Origin: Bordetella parapertussis | Lineage (GTDB): Bacteria; Pseudomonadota; Gammaproteobacteria; Burkholderiales; SG8-41 | Direction: 5' to 3' | NCBI GenBank assembly: GCA_945906815.1 | Contig: CAMDRT010000012.1 | Coordinates: 47,707-111,706, forward strand | DNA length: 64,000 bases | Part shown: one piece after another, positions 10,284 to 17,864 of the stretch | Layout of the letters: each line of letters starts with the position of its first letter | How positions within the stretch are numbered: the first letter of the stretch is position 1 | Program-made: the position numbers and the translations under genes | Notes under the pieces: generated by a model | The model's database searches: none | Told to the model about the DNA's origin: nothing | The model's input: the letters and a program-made list of their open reading frames with translations, nothing else

Positions 10284-10717
10284 TAGCAGCCTCCGTCTTT
10301 CTTGGTGACCCAGCAGGTGGCAGAGCCGGTCCAGGTGGAAGGCGCCGACATCACGGTAGTTTTTGCGTTGGCTTCATTGATGGTGTAGAGGTAGCCGCCC
10401 ATACCCTGCGCGGCTACCCCTGTCGCCTGGATGGCAAAGGTTGTAGCCGTCGCCGCAGGAGCGCAGGTATAAGTAAAGTACTTGCATTCGGCTGCCGTCG
10501 GGCTGCAGAGCCCACCTACATAGGTGCGGTTGTCCTGGAAAAACTGCTCCATCCGCACCCGCAAATTGGCAAGGTTCGCGGTCGCCTCGGCGATTTTTCC
10601 ACGCTTGACGTGATCGTTGTATGCCGGCAGCGCGACCGCCCCAAGGATCGCTACAATCGCGACCACGATCATCAATTCAATCAGCGTAAAACCCGAATTA
10701 TGCTTGGCGTGCGTCAT
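10283..10717 (-). CDS. pilE: PilE-type pilin at the head of the minor-pilin operon
   Basis: Type IV pilin-like protein of 144 residues. It has the textbook prepilin motif SGFTLIELMIVVAIVAILGA with glycine cleavage site and Glu+5, then PAYNDHVKRGKIAEATANLA, the alpha1 continuation of PilE proteins. Four cysteines lie in the C-terminal half, and the end (ATCWVTKKDGGC) resembles the disulfide-bonded D-region. A GGAG sits about 6 nt before the ATG at 10717. Unlike the common order it stands first in the operon. At this size it may be a minor rather than the major pilin. Confidence 0.85.
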   Translation of the reverse strand: MTHAKHNSGFTLIELMIVVAIVAILGAVALPAYNDHVKRGKIAEATANLANLRVRMEQFFQDNRTYVGGLCSPTAAECKYFTYTCAPAATATTFAIQATGVAAQGMGGYLYTINEANAKTTVMSAPSTWTGSATCWVTKKDGGC

Positions 10718-10822
10718 GTGATTCTCCGTGTGACGAATAATAGTTAATGCCTGATCTTCAATGCAAATCTGCCCGATATACGGTCAGTTGAGCGCCATGG
10801 ACGGCAGCCCATGTGCAATAGT

Positions 10823-11362
10823 TCACTGGTTTTGACGGGGGCTAGCACAAACCGCCAGCGCTTTGAGTAGCGTATCGACCGCCGTTTGCGGCAGGGTGCC
10901 ATCCATGGCGCCGCTCATTTCGCCTAGCAGCGTGCCGTAAGCCACGATATTCGCTGTGGCCGCTACCGGCAGCGTTGCTGCCGAGCCGATCGACGACAGC
11001 GGGAATTCGCGTTCCAGTGCTTCCTGTTGCAGGCGTTCCGCTAGCAACTCATCACGCTGGATGGCGCTGCGCAAGGCGGCGCTGTCTGCTGTGGCCACGG
11101 GTGCGATGCCGATTTTGAGTTCACGGCGGATCGCGCGCAGCGGTTGCACGATGCGCAAACGCCAATCGCGGAGGGTGGCATCGATGCGCCGCACCTCGTC
11201 GGTGCTCAGGCAGCGCCCGTTGAGGGCTAGATACAGGATAAAAAACAAAAAATTAACATCAACACCGCGCTGATCCTGCAGCGCAATGCAGAGGGGTGCC
11301 ACTGCGGGCTGCTGGTAGAAACGCAGCGAAAATTTCCAGAACGCGGATGCGCCCGTGTCCAT
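10823..11362 (-). CDS. TIGR02444 family protein of unknown function
   Basis: A 179-residue protein starting with FWKFSLRFYQQPAVAPLCIALQ-type sequence followed by QRGVDVNFLFFILYLAL, the pattern of the TIGR02444 (DUF2390) family found in gamma- and betaproteobacteria. Its molecular function is not established. The ATG at 11362 directly abuts the ubiX stop (TGA then ATG), so it is the second gene of a two-gene transcription unit with ubiX. No signal peptide or membrane segment is convincing. Confidence 0.75.
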   Translation of the reverse strand: MDTGASAFWKFSLRFYQQPAVAPLCIALQDQRGVDVNFLFFILYLALNGRCLSTDEVRRIDATLRDWRLRIVQPLRAIRRELKIGIAPVATADSAALRSAIQRDELLAERLQQEALEREFPLSSIGSAATLPVAATANIVAYGTLLGEMSGAMDGTLPQTAVDTLLKALAVCASPRQNQ

Positions 11363-11962
11363 TCATCGTCCGCGTGGCGGCGTACTTTTGGCTACGCGTG
11401 GTTCGTCTTTCCAGCGCTTGACCACGCCGGCATCGATGCCCAGCAAATCCAGTGCGCGGCCCACGCTTTGCGTCACCATGTCGGCTATGGATTTGGGGCG
11501 GCTGTAAAACCCTGGTACCGGCGGCATCACGATCGCACCATTGAGCGTGGCCTGTTGCATCAGGCGTATGTGCCCGGCGTGTAGCGGCGTTTCGCGGAAC
11601 ATCAACACCACGCGGCGGCGTTCTTTCAGGCATACGTCGGCGGCACGCACCACCAGTTCTTCGTCAAAACAGTTGGCGATGCCCGACAGCGTTTTCACCG
11701 AACAGGGTGCTACCAGCATGCCTTCGGTTTTGAATGAGCCGCTGGAGACCGCCGCGCCGATGTCTTTGTGGTTGTACAGCACATCGGCGAGTTTGCGCAC
11801 GTCCTCCATCGCATAATCGGTTTCTTCGACCATGGTGCGCGCGGCCGAGGGCGACAAAATGACATGCGACTCCACGGCCTTAATTTTGCGTAAAATTTCC
11901 AGCGCGCGGATACCGTAGATCACGCCGGAGGCACCGGTAATGGCGACGATGAGTCGTTTCAT
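11363..11962 (-). CDS. ubiX: Flavin prenyltransferase UbiX
   Basis: Makes the prenylated FMN cofactor used by UbiD-type decarboxylases, including the ubiquinone-pathway enzyme. The 199-residue product begins MKRLIVAITGASGVIYGIR, the flavoprotein nucleotide-binding start of the family, and has SPSAARTM and AVSSGSFKTEGMLVAPCSVK, the phosphate and prenyl-phosphate binding region. The frame extends upstream to 12025, but the ATG at 11962 matches the family N-terminus. It is divergent from the CoA-transferase gene. No ubiD is in the window. Confidence 0.95.
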   Translation of the reverse strand: MKRLIVAITGASGVIYGIRALEILRKIKAVESHVILSPSAARTMVEETDYAMEDVRKLADVLYNHKDIGAAVSSGSFKTEGMLVAPCSVKTLSGIANCFDEELVVRAADVCLKERRRVVLMFRETPLHAGHIRLMQQATLNGAIVMPPVPGFYSRPKSIADMVTQSVGRALDLLGIDAGVVKRWKDEPRVAKSTPPRGR

Positions 11963-12105
11963 AAAGCGATACTTGGTTTTTTTGTAAACACGGCGTGGAT
12001 TGTTGATTGTGACAACGGGCGCCATCCTGTAGCATTTAAATTCATTGTAGCAGAACAGGTTGCAAGCTTAGCGTAGCTTAACATATTGTTTTTAAAGGAT
12101 AAATA

Positions 12106-13293
12106 GTGAGACCCTTCGAAGGCATCAAAATTATAGACGTAACGCATGTGCTGGCCGGTCCGTTCGCGGCGTATCAACTGGCGCTGCTCGGCGCGGATGT
12201 GATCAAGGTTGAAGACCCGAACGAATGCGATCAAAGCCGCGAAAGTGGCACCGACCATGATCTGTCGGATGCGAAAATGGGTCTGGGGTTTGCCACGCAG
12301 GCATCGAACAAGCGCGCGATTACGGTAAATCTGAAAACGCAAAAGGGTCAGGAGATCGTCAAAAAGCTCGCTCACGACGCCGATATTTTTGTGGAGAACT
12401 ATCGTGCCGGCGCCATTGCCAAACTGGGTTTAGGCTACAAAGAATTGTCCGCCATCAATCCCAAGCTGATTTATTGCTCGATGACGGCGTTTGGCCAGGA
12501 CGGCCCGCGCAGCCATATGACTGCCTACGATCATGCGATTCAATCGTCCTCGGGCATGATGCGCACCACCGGCACGCCCGAAGTGAATCCGCTCAAAGTA
12601 GGCTCGCCGGTGATTGACTACGCCGTCGGCACCATGAATGCCTTCGCCTTGTCGGCCGCGCTGTTCCAGCGCAGCCGCACCGGCGTAGGCCAGTACATCG
12701 ACAGCGCCATGCTGGATGTGGCCATGATGCTGATGGGCTCCCACCTCACCAATTACCTTTACACCGGCAAGGAACCGTCGCCCAAGGGTAATCGCATGGA
12801 GCATGCCAGCAGCCAGGGCTATATGGCGTCCGACGGTCTGGTCATGATCGCTGCCAGCAACAAGGGCCAGCATGAGCGCTTCTTCACCGCCATCGGCCGC
12901 CCGGATATCGCCAAACAATCGTCGCACAAAGAGCGGCGCGAGAATTACGCCGCGCAAACCAAAATTGTCGAAGGCATTATCGCCACCAAAACCGCGCAGG
13001 AGTGGGAAGATTTCTTGCAAAGCCGCCACGTTCCTGCAACGCGCACCCGCAAGATTTCCGAGTCGGTGCAAGACCCGCAATTCGCCGCCCGCAACCTGTT
13101 CCACACCCACAAAAATGCGCCGGGCTACAGCAAGGATCTCACGGTGCCGGTGATGGCGTTCAAGTTTGCGCACGGCGGCCCGCAAGTCACTTCGCCGCCA
13201 CCGGGGTTCGGGCAGCACAACGACGAAGTGCTGGGGCAGTTGGGCTACAGCAAGGACGACATCCAGGTGCTGCGTGCCGAGGGCGTGATTTAG
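12106..13293 (+). CDS. CaiB/BaiF-family CoA transferase
   Basis: Class III CoA-transferase; the family moves CoA between carboxylic acids through a beta-aspartyl-CoA thioester intermediate. The 395-residue product begins RPFEGIKIIDVTHVLAGPFA, continues with VENYRAGAIAKLGLGY, and has the presumed catalytic Asp in VGSPVIDYAVGTMNAF at about residue 170. The start is GTG at 12106 with AAAGGAT upstream. The 143-bp divergent gap to ubiX probably holds both promoters. Substrate cannot be inferred; no acyl-CoA synthetase or formyl-CoA decarboxylase gene is adjacent. Confidence 0.9.
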   Translation: MRPFEGIKIIDVTHVLAGPFAAYQLALLGADVIKVEDPNECDQSRESGTDHDLSDAKMGLGFATQASNKRAITVNLKTQKGQEIVKKLAHDADIFVENYRAGAIAKLGLGYKELSAINPKLIYCSMTAFGQDGPRSHMTAYDHAIQSSSGMMRTTGTPEVNPLKVGSPVIDYAVGTMNAFALSAALFQRSRTGVGQYIDSAMLDVAMMLMGSHLTNYLYTGKEPSPKGNRMEHASSQGYMASDGLVMIAASNKGQHERFFTAIGRPDIAKQSSHKERRENYAAQTKIVEGIIATKTAQEWEDFLQSRHVPATRTRKISESVQDPQFAARNLFHTHKNAPGYSKDLTVPVMAFKFAHGGPQVTSPPPGFGQHNDEVLGQLGYSKDDIQVLRAEGVI

Positions 13294-13303
13294 TTACCGT
13301 TAT

Positions 13304-13480
13304 TCAAACCGGCGCAGCCCGCACCGGCAATGCCGACAACGCCGGCAACGGCAGCGCATGGCCTTCCGGCACGGGCGTGCGCGCCACGTTCATCACCAGC
13401 GCCAGCAGTCCGTAGTAGCCGGCAACGGCGAGCAAGTCGATCACGCCTTGCTCGCCGAATTTTTTCACGCTACGCGCTAT
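13304..13480 (-). pseudogene. 3' remnant of a carboxymuconolactone decarboxylase-like gene
   Basis: Below the DUF1993 stop, the minus strand carries an intact 3' end of about 58 codons that has no proper start. It reads ARSVKKFGEQGVIDLLAV, then GYYGLLALVMNVARTPVPEG, and ends at a TGA at 13306-13304. The GEQGVIDL...GYY...MN.ARTP pattern is typical of the C-terminus of carboxymuconolactone decarboxylase/AhpD-like proteins. Upstream the frame runs out of phase into DUF1993, so the N-terminal two thirds are missing. I read it as a deletion remnant; a GTG at 13468 could in principle start a 54-residue peptide. Confidence 0.6.
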
Positions 13481-13986
13481 TACGCCGCACCCATAAAGTT
13501 GCGCTTGCCTATATCGACGCCATTGTGGCGCAGGATGGTGTAGGCGGTGGTGACGTGGAAATAGAAATTGGGCAACGCACGTTTGAGCAACAAATCGATC
13601 CCACTGAACGGCACTTCGCGATCACCCATTTTCACGGTGACGGTCTTGTCTTCGCTGCCGTCCACCTGCGCCGGCTTGATGTTGTTGATCCAGGCCAGCG
13701 TGTTCTCCACGCGGGCGGTGAGGTCAGCCAGACTTTTTTCGTTCATCTCGACTTTGGGCGCTTCCACGCCGGCGAGCAGCGCTATGCAATTGCGCGCGTG
13801 GTCGGTCGCAACCTGCACCTGACGGGCGAAATTGAACATGTCCGGGCTCAGCCGGTAACTCAGTAGGGAGCCCTCGTCATACTTTTTTTCACCGTAGAGC
13901 GCTTGTGCTTTTTTCAGCACTATCGCCATGCCTTCGAGGTGGCGGACGAAAACAGGCAGGGAAATCTGGGACATCGCTACAGCCAT
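13480..13986 (-). CDS. DUF1993 family protein
   Basis: A 168-residue protein of the DUF1993 family, which has a DinB-like helical-bundle shape and no firmly known function. Recognisable stretches are RHLEGMAIVLKKA, LSPDMFNFARQVQVATDHA and NFYFHVTTAYTILRHNGV. The ATG at 13986 has AAGGAG 8 nt upstream. The gene is apparently complete and ends at the family-typical position, right where the truncated carboxymuconolactone decarboxylase remnant begins. It is alone on its strand between two plus-strand genes. Confidence 0.82.
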   Translation of the reverse strand: MAVAMSQISLPVFVRHLEGMAIVLKKAQALYGEKKYDEGSLLSYRLSPDMFNFARQVQVATDHARNCIALLAGVEAPKVEMNEKSLADLTARVENTLAWINNIKPAQVDGSEDKTVTVKMGDREVPFSGIDLLLKRALPNFYFHVTTAYTILRHNGVDIGKRNFMGAA

Positions 13987-14165
13987 GGTGGTTGCTCCTT
14001 GGAATGGGTAATTGGGGTGGGCTGGACATTTTACTCGATGGATTGCGTCACAGGCAGGTCTTGATACTGGCGCAAGACTATCGCCTTGTGCGCGCTGGAA
14101 TGCTAAAGTTCAGGACTTGGAATCGCGCTGTGGCGCGCACATAGTTTTTGGCAAAGGATACAGGT

Positions 14166-14867
14166 ATGGCACACGGCATCGGATTTGCGGACAAAAAAGT
14201 GATGGCTGAACTTACGGCAAAAATGCTGATAGAGGTTGATGCCGTGCAGTTCATGGGCGACAAACCCTATATCTATACCTCGGGGCTGGCCAGTCCCGTG
14301 TATACCGATTGCCGGCGGCTGATTTCGTTTCCGCGCGTGCGTCAGGCGCTGACGGATTTTGGCGTGGCGACGATTTACCGCGATGTCGGCTTTGAGCAAT
14401 TCGACGCGGTGGCGGGCGGCGAAACCGCGGGGATACCCTATGCGGCGTGGTTTGCCGATCGCATGATGTTGCCGATGCAATACGTGCGCAAGCAGGCCAA
14501 GGGTTTTGGCCGCAACGCGCAAATCGAAGGCGTGGTCAGCGAGGGCCAGCGCGTGTTACTGGTGGAAGATCTTGCCACCGACGGCGGCAGCAAAGTCAAT
14601 TTTTGCAAGGCGCTGCGTGCGGCGGGCGCTAAATGTGATCACGTGTTCGTGAATTTTTACTACAATATTTTCCCCGAAGGCGCGAAGCAGCTCGACGATA
14701 TGGGCATCGCCATGCACGCGCTGGCGACCTGGCAGGATGTGCTGATGGTGGCCAAAGCCGCCAACACGTTTGATGCGAAAACGCTGGCCGAGGTGGAGAA
14801 GTTCATCCACGATCCGCGCGGCTGGTCCAAAGCCCATGGCGGGACTGCGGGTGCGAGCGGCGGCTAA
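14166..14867 (+). CDS. pyrE: Orotate phosphoribosyltransferase
   Basis: Joins orotate and PRPP to give OMP in pyrimidine synthesis. The 233-residue product has orotate-side motif [16 protein letters not shown] and a PRPP loop variant [14 protein letters not shown] at about residues 130-143. The PRPP loop differs from the usual VxxVDDVITxGxx, with ED and DGGS. The ATG at 14166 has AAAGGA 7 nt upstream; a TTG six codons earlier is possible but lacks this spacing. pyrD follows after 22 bp, so the two de novo pyrimidine genes are probably co-transcribed. Confidence 0.9.
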   Translation: MAHGIGFADKKVMAELTAKMLIEVDAVQFMGDKPYIYTSGLASPVYTDCRRLISFPRVRQALTDFGVATIYRDVGFEQFDAVAGGETAGIPYAAWFADRMMLPMQYVRKQAKGFGRNAQIEGVVSEGQRVLLVEDLATDGGSKVNFCKALRAAGAKCDHVFVNFYYNIFPEGAKQLDDMGIAMHALATWQDVLMVAKAANTFDAKTLAEVEKFIHDPRGWSKAHGGTAGASGG

Positions 14868-14889
14868 AACATAACCCCTACTGACACTG

Positions 14890-15996
14890 ATGCTTCATTA
14901 CAGCGCCGTCAGGCCCGTCCTGCACCTGCTGTCACCTGAAGCGGCGCACCGCGTCGCGCTGTGGGCGCTGCAAAACGGTTTTGCGGGCAGCGCCCATGAA
15001 ACGGACGATCCACTGCTGGCCACGCGCGTATGGGGGCTGCCGTTTCCCAATCCTATAGGTCTGGCCGCAGGCTTTGACAAAGACGCCGAGGTGATGGATG
15101 CGATGCTGGCGCTCGGTTTTGGCTTTGTCGAAGCCGGTAGTGTGACGCCGCTGCCGCAGCCGGGCAATCCGCGGCCGCGTCTGTTCCGGCTGGATGAGGA
15201 TCACGCGGTGATCAATCGCTTCGGTTTCAACAGCAAGGGCCTTGCGCATTTTGTGGCAAAACTCAAGGCGCGCCCACGTACGGCTGGCGCCGGCATCGTC
15301 GGCGCCAACGTCGGCAAGAATCGCGATGCCACTGACGCGGCGGCGGATTACGCCACCGGCATTTCAAAAGTATGTGCGCTGGCGGATTATCTGGTGTGCA
15401 ATGTGTCGTCGCCGAATACGCCGGGGCTGCGCAGCTTGCAGGCGCGCACGCAGATCGACGAACTGATGCAGCGCGTGCTTGAAGCGCGTTATAAGGCCGC
15501 GCCCGACAAGAATAATTTGCCGCCGCTGCTGGCCAAAGTCGGACCCGATCTGGATCAGGCGCAGTTGCAGGATATTGCCGAAGTGGCGCTGGCCAGCAAT
15601 ATCGACGGGCTGATAATCGGCAACACCACCGTGACGCGTCCGCCGCTGCGCAGCCGTCACGCGCATGAAAGCGGTGGCCTGTCGGGCCCGCCGTTGATGC
15701 CATTGGCCACCGCTTGTTTATCCCATATGTATCGGCTGACCGGCGGGAAAATACCGATTATCGGCTGCGGCGGCGTGAGCAGCGGCGCAGACGCCTATGC
15801 CAGGATCCGTGCCGGCGCGTCACTGGTGCAACTGTATTCTGCGCTGGTTTTTCACGGCCCCGAGCTGCTGGTGCGCTTGAAGCTAGACCTGGCAGCGTGC
15901 CTGCGCCGCGACGGGTTTAAATCGGTAGCCGATGCGGTGGGCGCGGATCATCGGCCTGCGCGTGAGGCCTATGCTAGAATCGGCCCCCGCGTTTAA
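14890..15996 (+). CDS. pyrD: Dihydroorotate dehydrogenase (quinone), class 2
   Basis: Membrane-associated FMN enzyme that oxidises dihydroorotate to orotate using ubiquinone. The 368-residue length and the amphipathic N-terminal extension (SAVRPVLHLLSPEAAHRVAL) mark the class 2 type. FMN and substrate motifs include NPIGLAAGFDKDAE, RFGFNSKGL, CNVSSPNTPGLR with the class 2 catalytic serine, and IPIIGCGGVSSGADAY. It is directly downstream of pyrE and upstream of tRNA-Thr. Confidence 0.96.
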   Translation: MLHYSAVRPVLHLLSPEAAHRVALWALQNGFAGSAHETDDPLLATRVWGLPFPNPIGLAAGFDKDAEVMDAMLALGFGFVEAGSVTPLPQPGNPRPRLFRLDEDHAVINRFGFNSKGLAHFVAKLKARPRTAGAGIVGANVGKNRDATDAAADYATGISKVCALADYLVCNVSSPNTPGLRSLQARTQIDELMQRVLEARYKAAPDKNNLPPLLAKVGPDLDQAQLQDIAEVALASNIDGLIIGNTTVTRPPLRSRHAHESGGLSGPPLMPLATACLSHMYRLTGGKIPIIGCGGVSSGADAYARIRAGASLVQLYSALVFHGPELLVRLKLDLAACLRRDGFKSVADAVGADHRPAREAYARIGPRV

Positions 15997-16027
15997 GTGC
16001 TGACGCGATTGCTGTTTCTAGGGTTAT

Positions 16028-16103
16028 GCCGTTGTAGCTCAGCTGGTAGAGCAGGCGCTTCGTAAGCGTCAGGTCGGGGGTTCGATTCCCTCCAACGGCA
16101 CCA
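16028..16103 (+). tRNA. tRNA-Thr, anticodon CGT
   Basis: A complete 76-nt cloverleaf. The acceptor stem pairs GCCGTTG with CAACGGC, the D arm is GCTC/GAGC, the anticodon stem is GGCGC/GCGTC with loop TTCGTAA (anticodon CGT, reading ACG), and the T arm has the TTCGATT loop. The CCA end is encoded at 16101-16103. It lies 31 bp after pyrD. Confidence 0.97.
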
Positions 16104-16144
16104 CTAATCGCGGTGACGCCCACTGAGAGGAGGTTATTCCAATC

Positions 16145-16870
16145 ATGGAAGTGACTGACACTTTGGAATCCGCCGATTTTCTGGTCCGTTCCAGGCTAGA
16201 GGTGATGCGCTTGCTCAATCGCATCATGGAAGTCGGCGCGGCGATTTCGATCCATTTTCTGCATAGTGCTCAGGTTGCGGTCAGTGCTGTGATTGATGTG
16301 GACGAACCCGGTGACCGGCTGCTGCTGGAGTGCCCGCCCGATTGGCACGGCAGTTTGAGAGGTAATATAGGCGCCTTTGGTGGCGACGATCGCGGCGGCA
16401 GCATCATGCTGACGTGCGTGCTAGACGCGGTAAAAATCCAGTTTCAGGCCCGCGCTGTCGAGATGGCGGCTATCGATGGCACGTCCGTGTTGCGTTTGAA
16501 AATCCCCGATTTCATGTGGCACTTTCAACGGCGCCGCGACTCGCGTCACAGTGTGGCAGGGCTGAAGATAGTGCTGAGTCTGGGGTTTCTGGGGTCCGAT
16601 GCCGAGGTTGCCGATATCAGCAAGGGCGGTATCGGGTTGTTGAACTGCGACAGCGAGTTGAAGCTGGAGGCGGGCGAGGCGTTGAGCGATTGCACCATAG
16701 CGCTGCCCGGCGTAGGCCAGATCGCGGTGGATTTAACCGTGCAGCATCAAGTGCCGGTGCAACTGCTCGATGGCCGCCAGGTCATGCGCGTGGGCTGTCA
16801 ATTTACCGGACTTGACGACAGCACGCAGCAATTGATTGCACACTATCTGGCGGCGTTGGCCGAGGCGTGA
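16145..16870 (+). CDS. YcgR-like PilZ-domain c-di-GMP receptor
   Basis: A cytoplasmic c-di-GMP receptor of the flagellar-brake type. The 241-residue protein has an N-terminal YcgR-like beta domain (about 1-120) and a C-terminal PilZ domain. The PilZ c-di-GMP contacts are visible as the RxxxR box in FQRRRDSRHS (about residue 130) and DISKGGIGLL (D-x-S-x-x-G, about residue 160). The ATG at 16145 follows GAGAGGAGG with roughly 13 nt spacing. No flagellar genes are nearby; together with the pilus operon it could act on type IV pili, which is inference. Confidence 0.85.
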   Translation: MEVTDTLESADFLVRSRLEVMRLLNRIMEVGAAISIHFLHSAQVAVSAVIDVDEPGDRLLLECPPDWHGSLRGNIGAFGGDDRGGSIMLTCVLDAVKIQFQARAVEMAAIDGTSVLRLKIPDFMWHFQRRRDSRHSVAGLKIVLSLGFLGSDAEVADISKGGIGLLNCDSELKLEAGEALSDCTIALPGVGQIAVDLTVQHQVPVQLLDGRQVMRVGCQFTGLDDSTQQLIAHYLAALAEA

Positions 16871-16891
16871 TGCGCTGGCGTTGGTGAGAGG

Positions 16892-17665
16892 TTACAGCAC
16901 TCCCGAAACGCCCCCATCCAGATTGATCGAGGTGCCGGTGACGTAACTCGCCGCTGACGACGCTAAAAACACAATCGCGTTGGCGGCTTCCTCGGCCTCG
17001 CCGAAGCGCTGCATCGGAATGGTCTTCGATTCGTCGTTGTAATATTTTTCCGGGCTGCGGCCTTCACTCAGCATGCGCCGCTCGTGCTGACCGGATTTAA
17101 TTTTGCCGATGCACACGGTGTTCACCAGAATATTATCCGCTGCGTATTCCTTGGACAGCGATTTGGTCAGCACCAGTCCGGCCGCCCTCGACATGGAGGT
17201 AGGCATGGAGCCCGCGCCCGGCTGTTTGGCGCTGGAGATGGTGATATTGATGACGCGTCCGCCGCCGCGTTTTTTCATTTCCGGTATGGCGCGTTTGGTG
17301 CAGCGTATGGCACCGAATACTTTGAGTTCAATATCGTCGTGCCATTTCTGCTCGTCGATTTCGAGGAAGTTGCCACGCAGCGAGGTGCCCGCATTGTTAA
17401 GCAGAATATCGATGCCGCCAAACTGCTTGATCACCGCGTCAAAGAAGCGCTCGATATCGGCGGCCTTGCTCATGTCGGCTGACAGGGCCAGCACTTCACC
17501 GCCCAACTGGCGAATCTCCGCCGCGGTCTGGTCGAGTTTTTCCTGGCCACGCGCGCAAATCGCCACTTTTGCGCCTTCGCGCGCGAGTTGCACTGCGGTG
17601 GCACGACCGATGCCGTCACTGCCGCCGGTGATAACCGCGATTTTGCCCTTCAATCCTAAATCCAT
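16892..17665 (-). CDS. Short-chain dehydrogenase/reductase-fold protein lacking the YxxxK pair
   Basis: A 257-residue Rossmann protein of the SDR family. Cofactor motif TGGSDGIG (about residues 14-21), NNAG and the Ser of ITISSAK are present. At the position of the catalytic Y-x-x-x-K the sequence reads TSMSR (Thr156, Arg160), so both Tyr and Lys are replaced, though the following AAGLVLTKSLSKE fits the family helix. The ATG at 17665 has AGGAG 7 nt upstream. It may be a non-reductive or differently acting SDR. Substrate is unknown and the gene stands alone on its strand. Confidence 0.82.
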   Translation of the reverse strand: MDLGLKGKIAVITGGSDGIGRATAVQLAREGAKVAICARGQEKLDQTAAEIRQLGGEVLALSADMSKAADIERFFDAVIKQFGGIDILLNNAGTSLRGNFLEIDEQKWHDDIELKVFGAIRCTKRAIPEMKKRGGGRVINITISSAKQPGAGSMPTSMSRAAGLVLTKSLSKEYAADNILVNTVCIGKIKSGQHERRMLSEGRSPEKYYNDESKTIPMQRFGEAEEAANAIVFLASSAASYVTGTSINLDGGVSGVL

Positions 17666-17864
17666 GTGCAATCTCCTGTGGTTCTGTGAACGATGTGAAC
17701 TATTGCGATGTCAAAGCTGCAGTACTTGCTGAGGAATGCCGGCGCAAGCTGGCGGCATTGTAGCGTGATTTTCGGCTGGACTGGACTTACCAAACACAGG
17801 AATTCGTCGTAGCATCGCGTTATGCTTGCGGGGTTACCCTTGCCACCGCCGCACGGAGAATCGC

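Noticed and set aside
12060..12088. Promoter (TTGCAA ... CATATT) before the CoA-transferase gene
   Set aside because: The second box matches poorly and several equally weak alternatives exist in this AT-rich gap.
12430..13218. Minus-strand open frame opposite the CoA-transferase (262 codons)
   Set aside because: Composition is typical of an antisense shadow in GC-rich DNA and no domain is recognisable.
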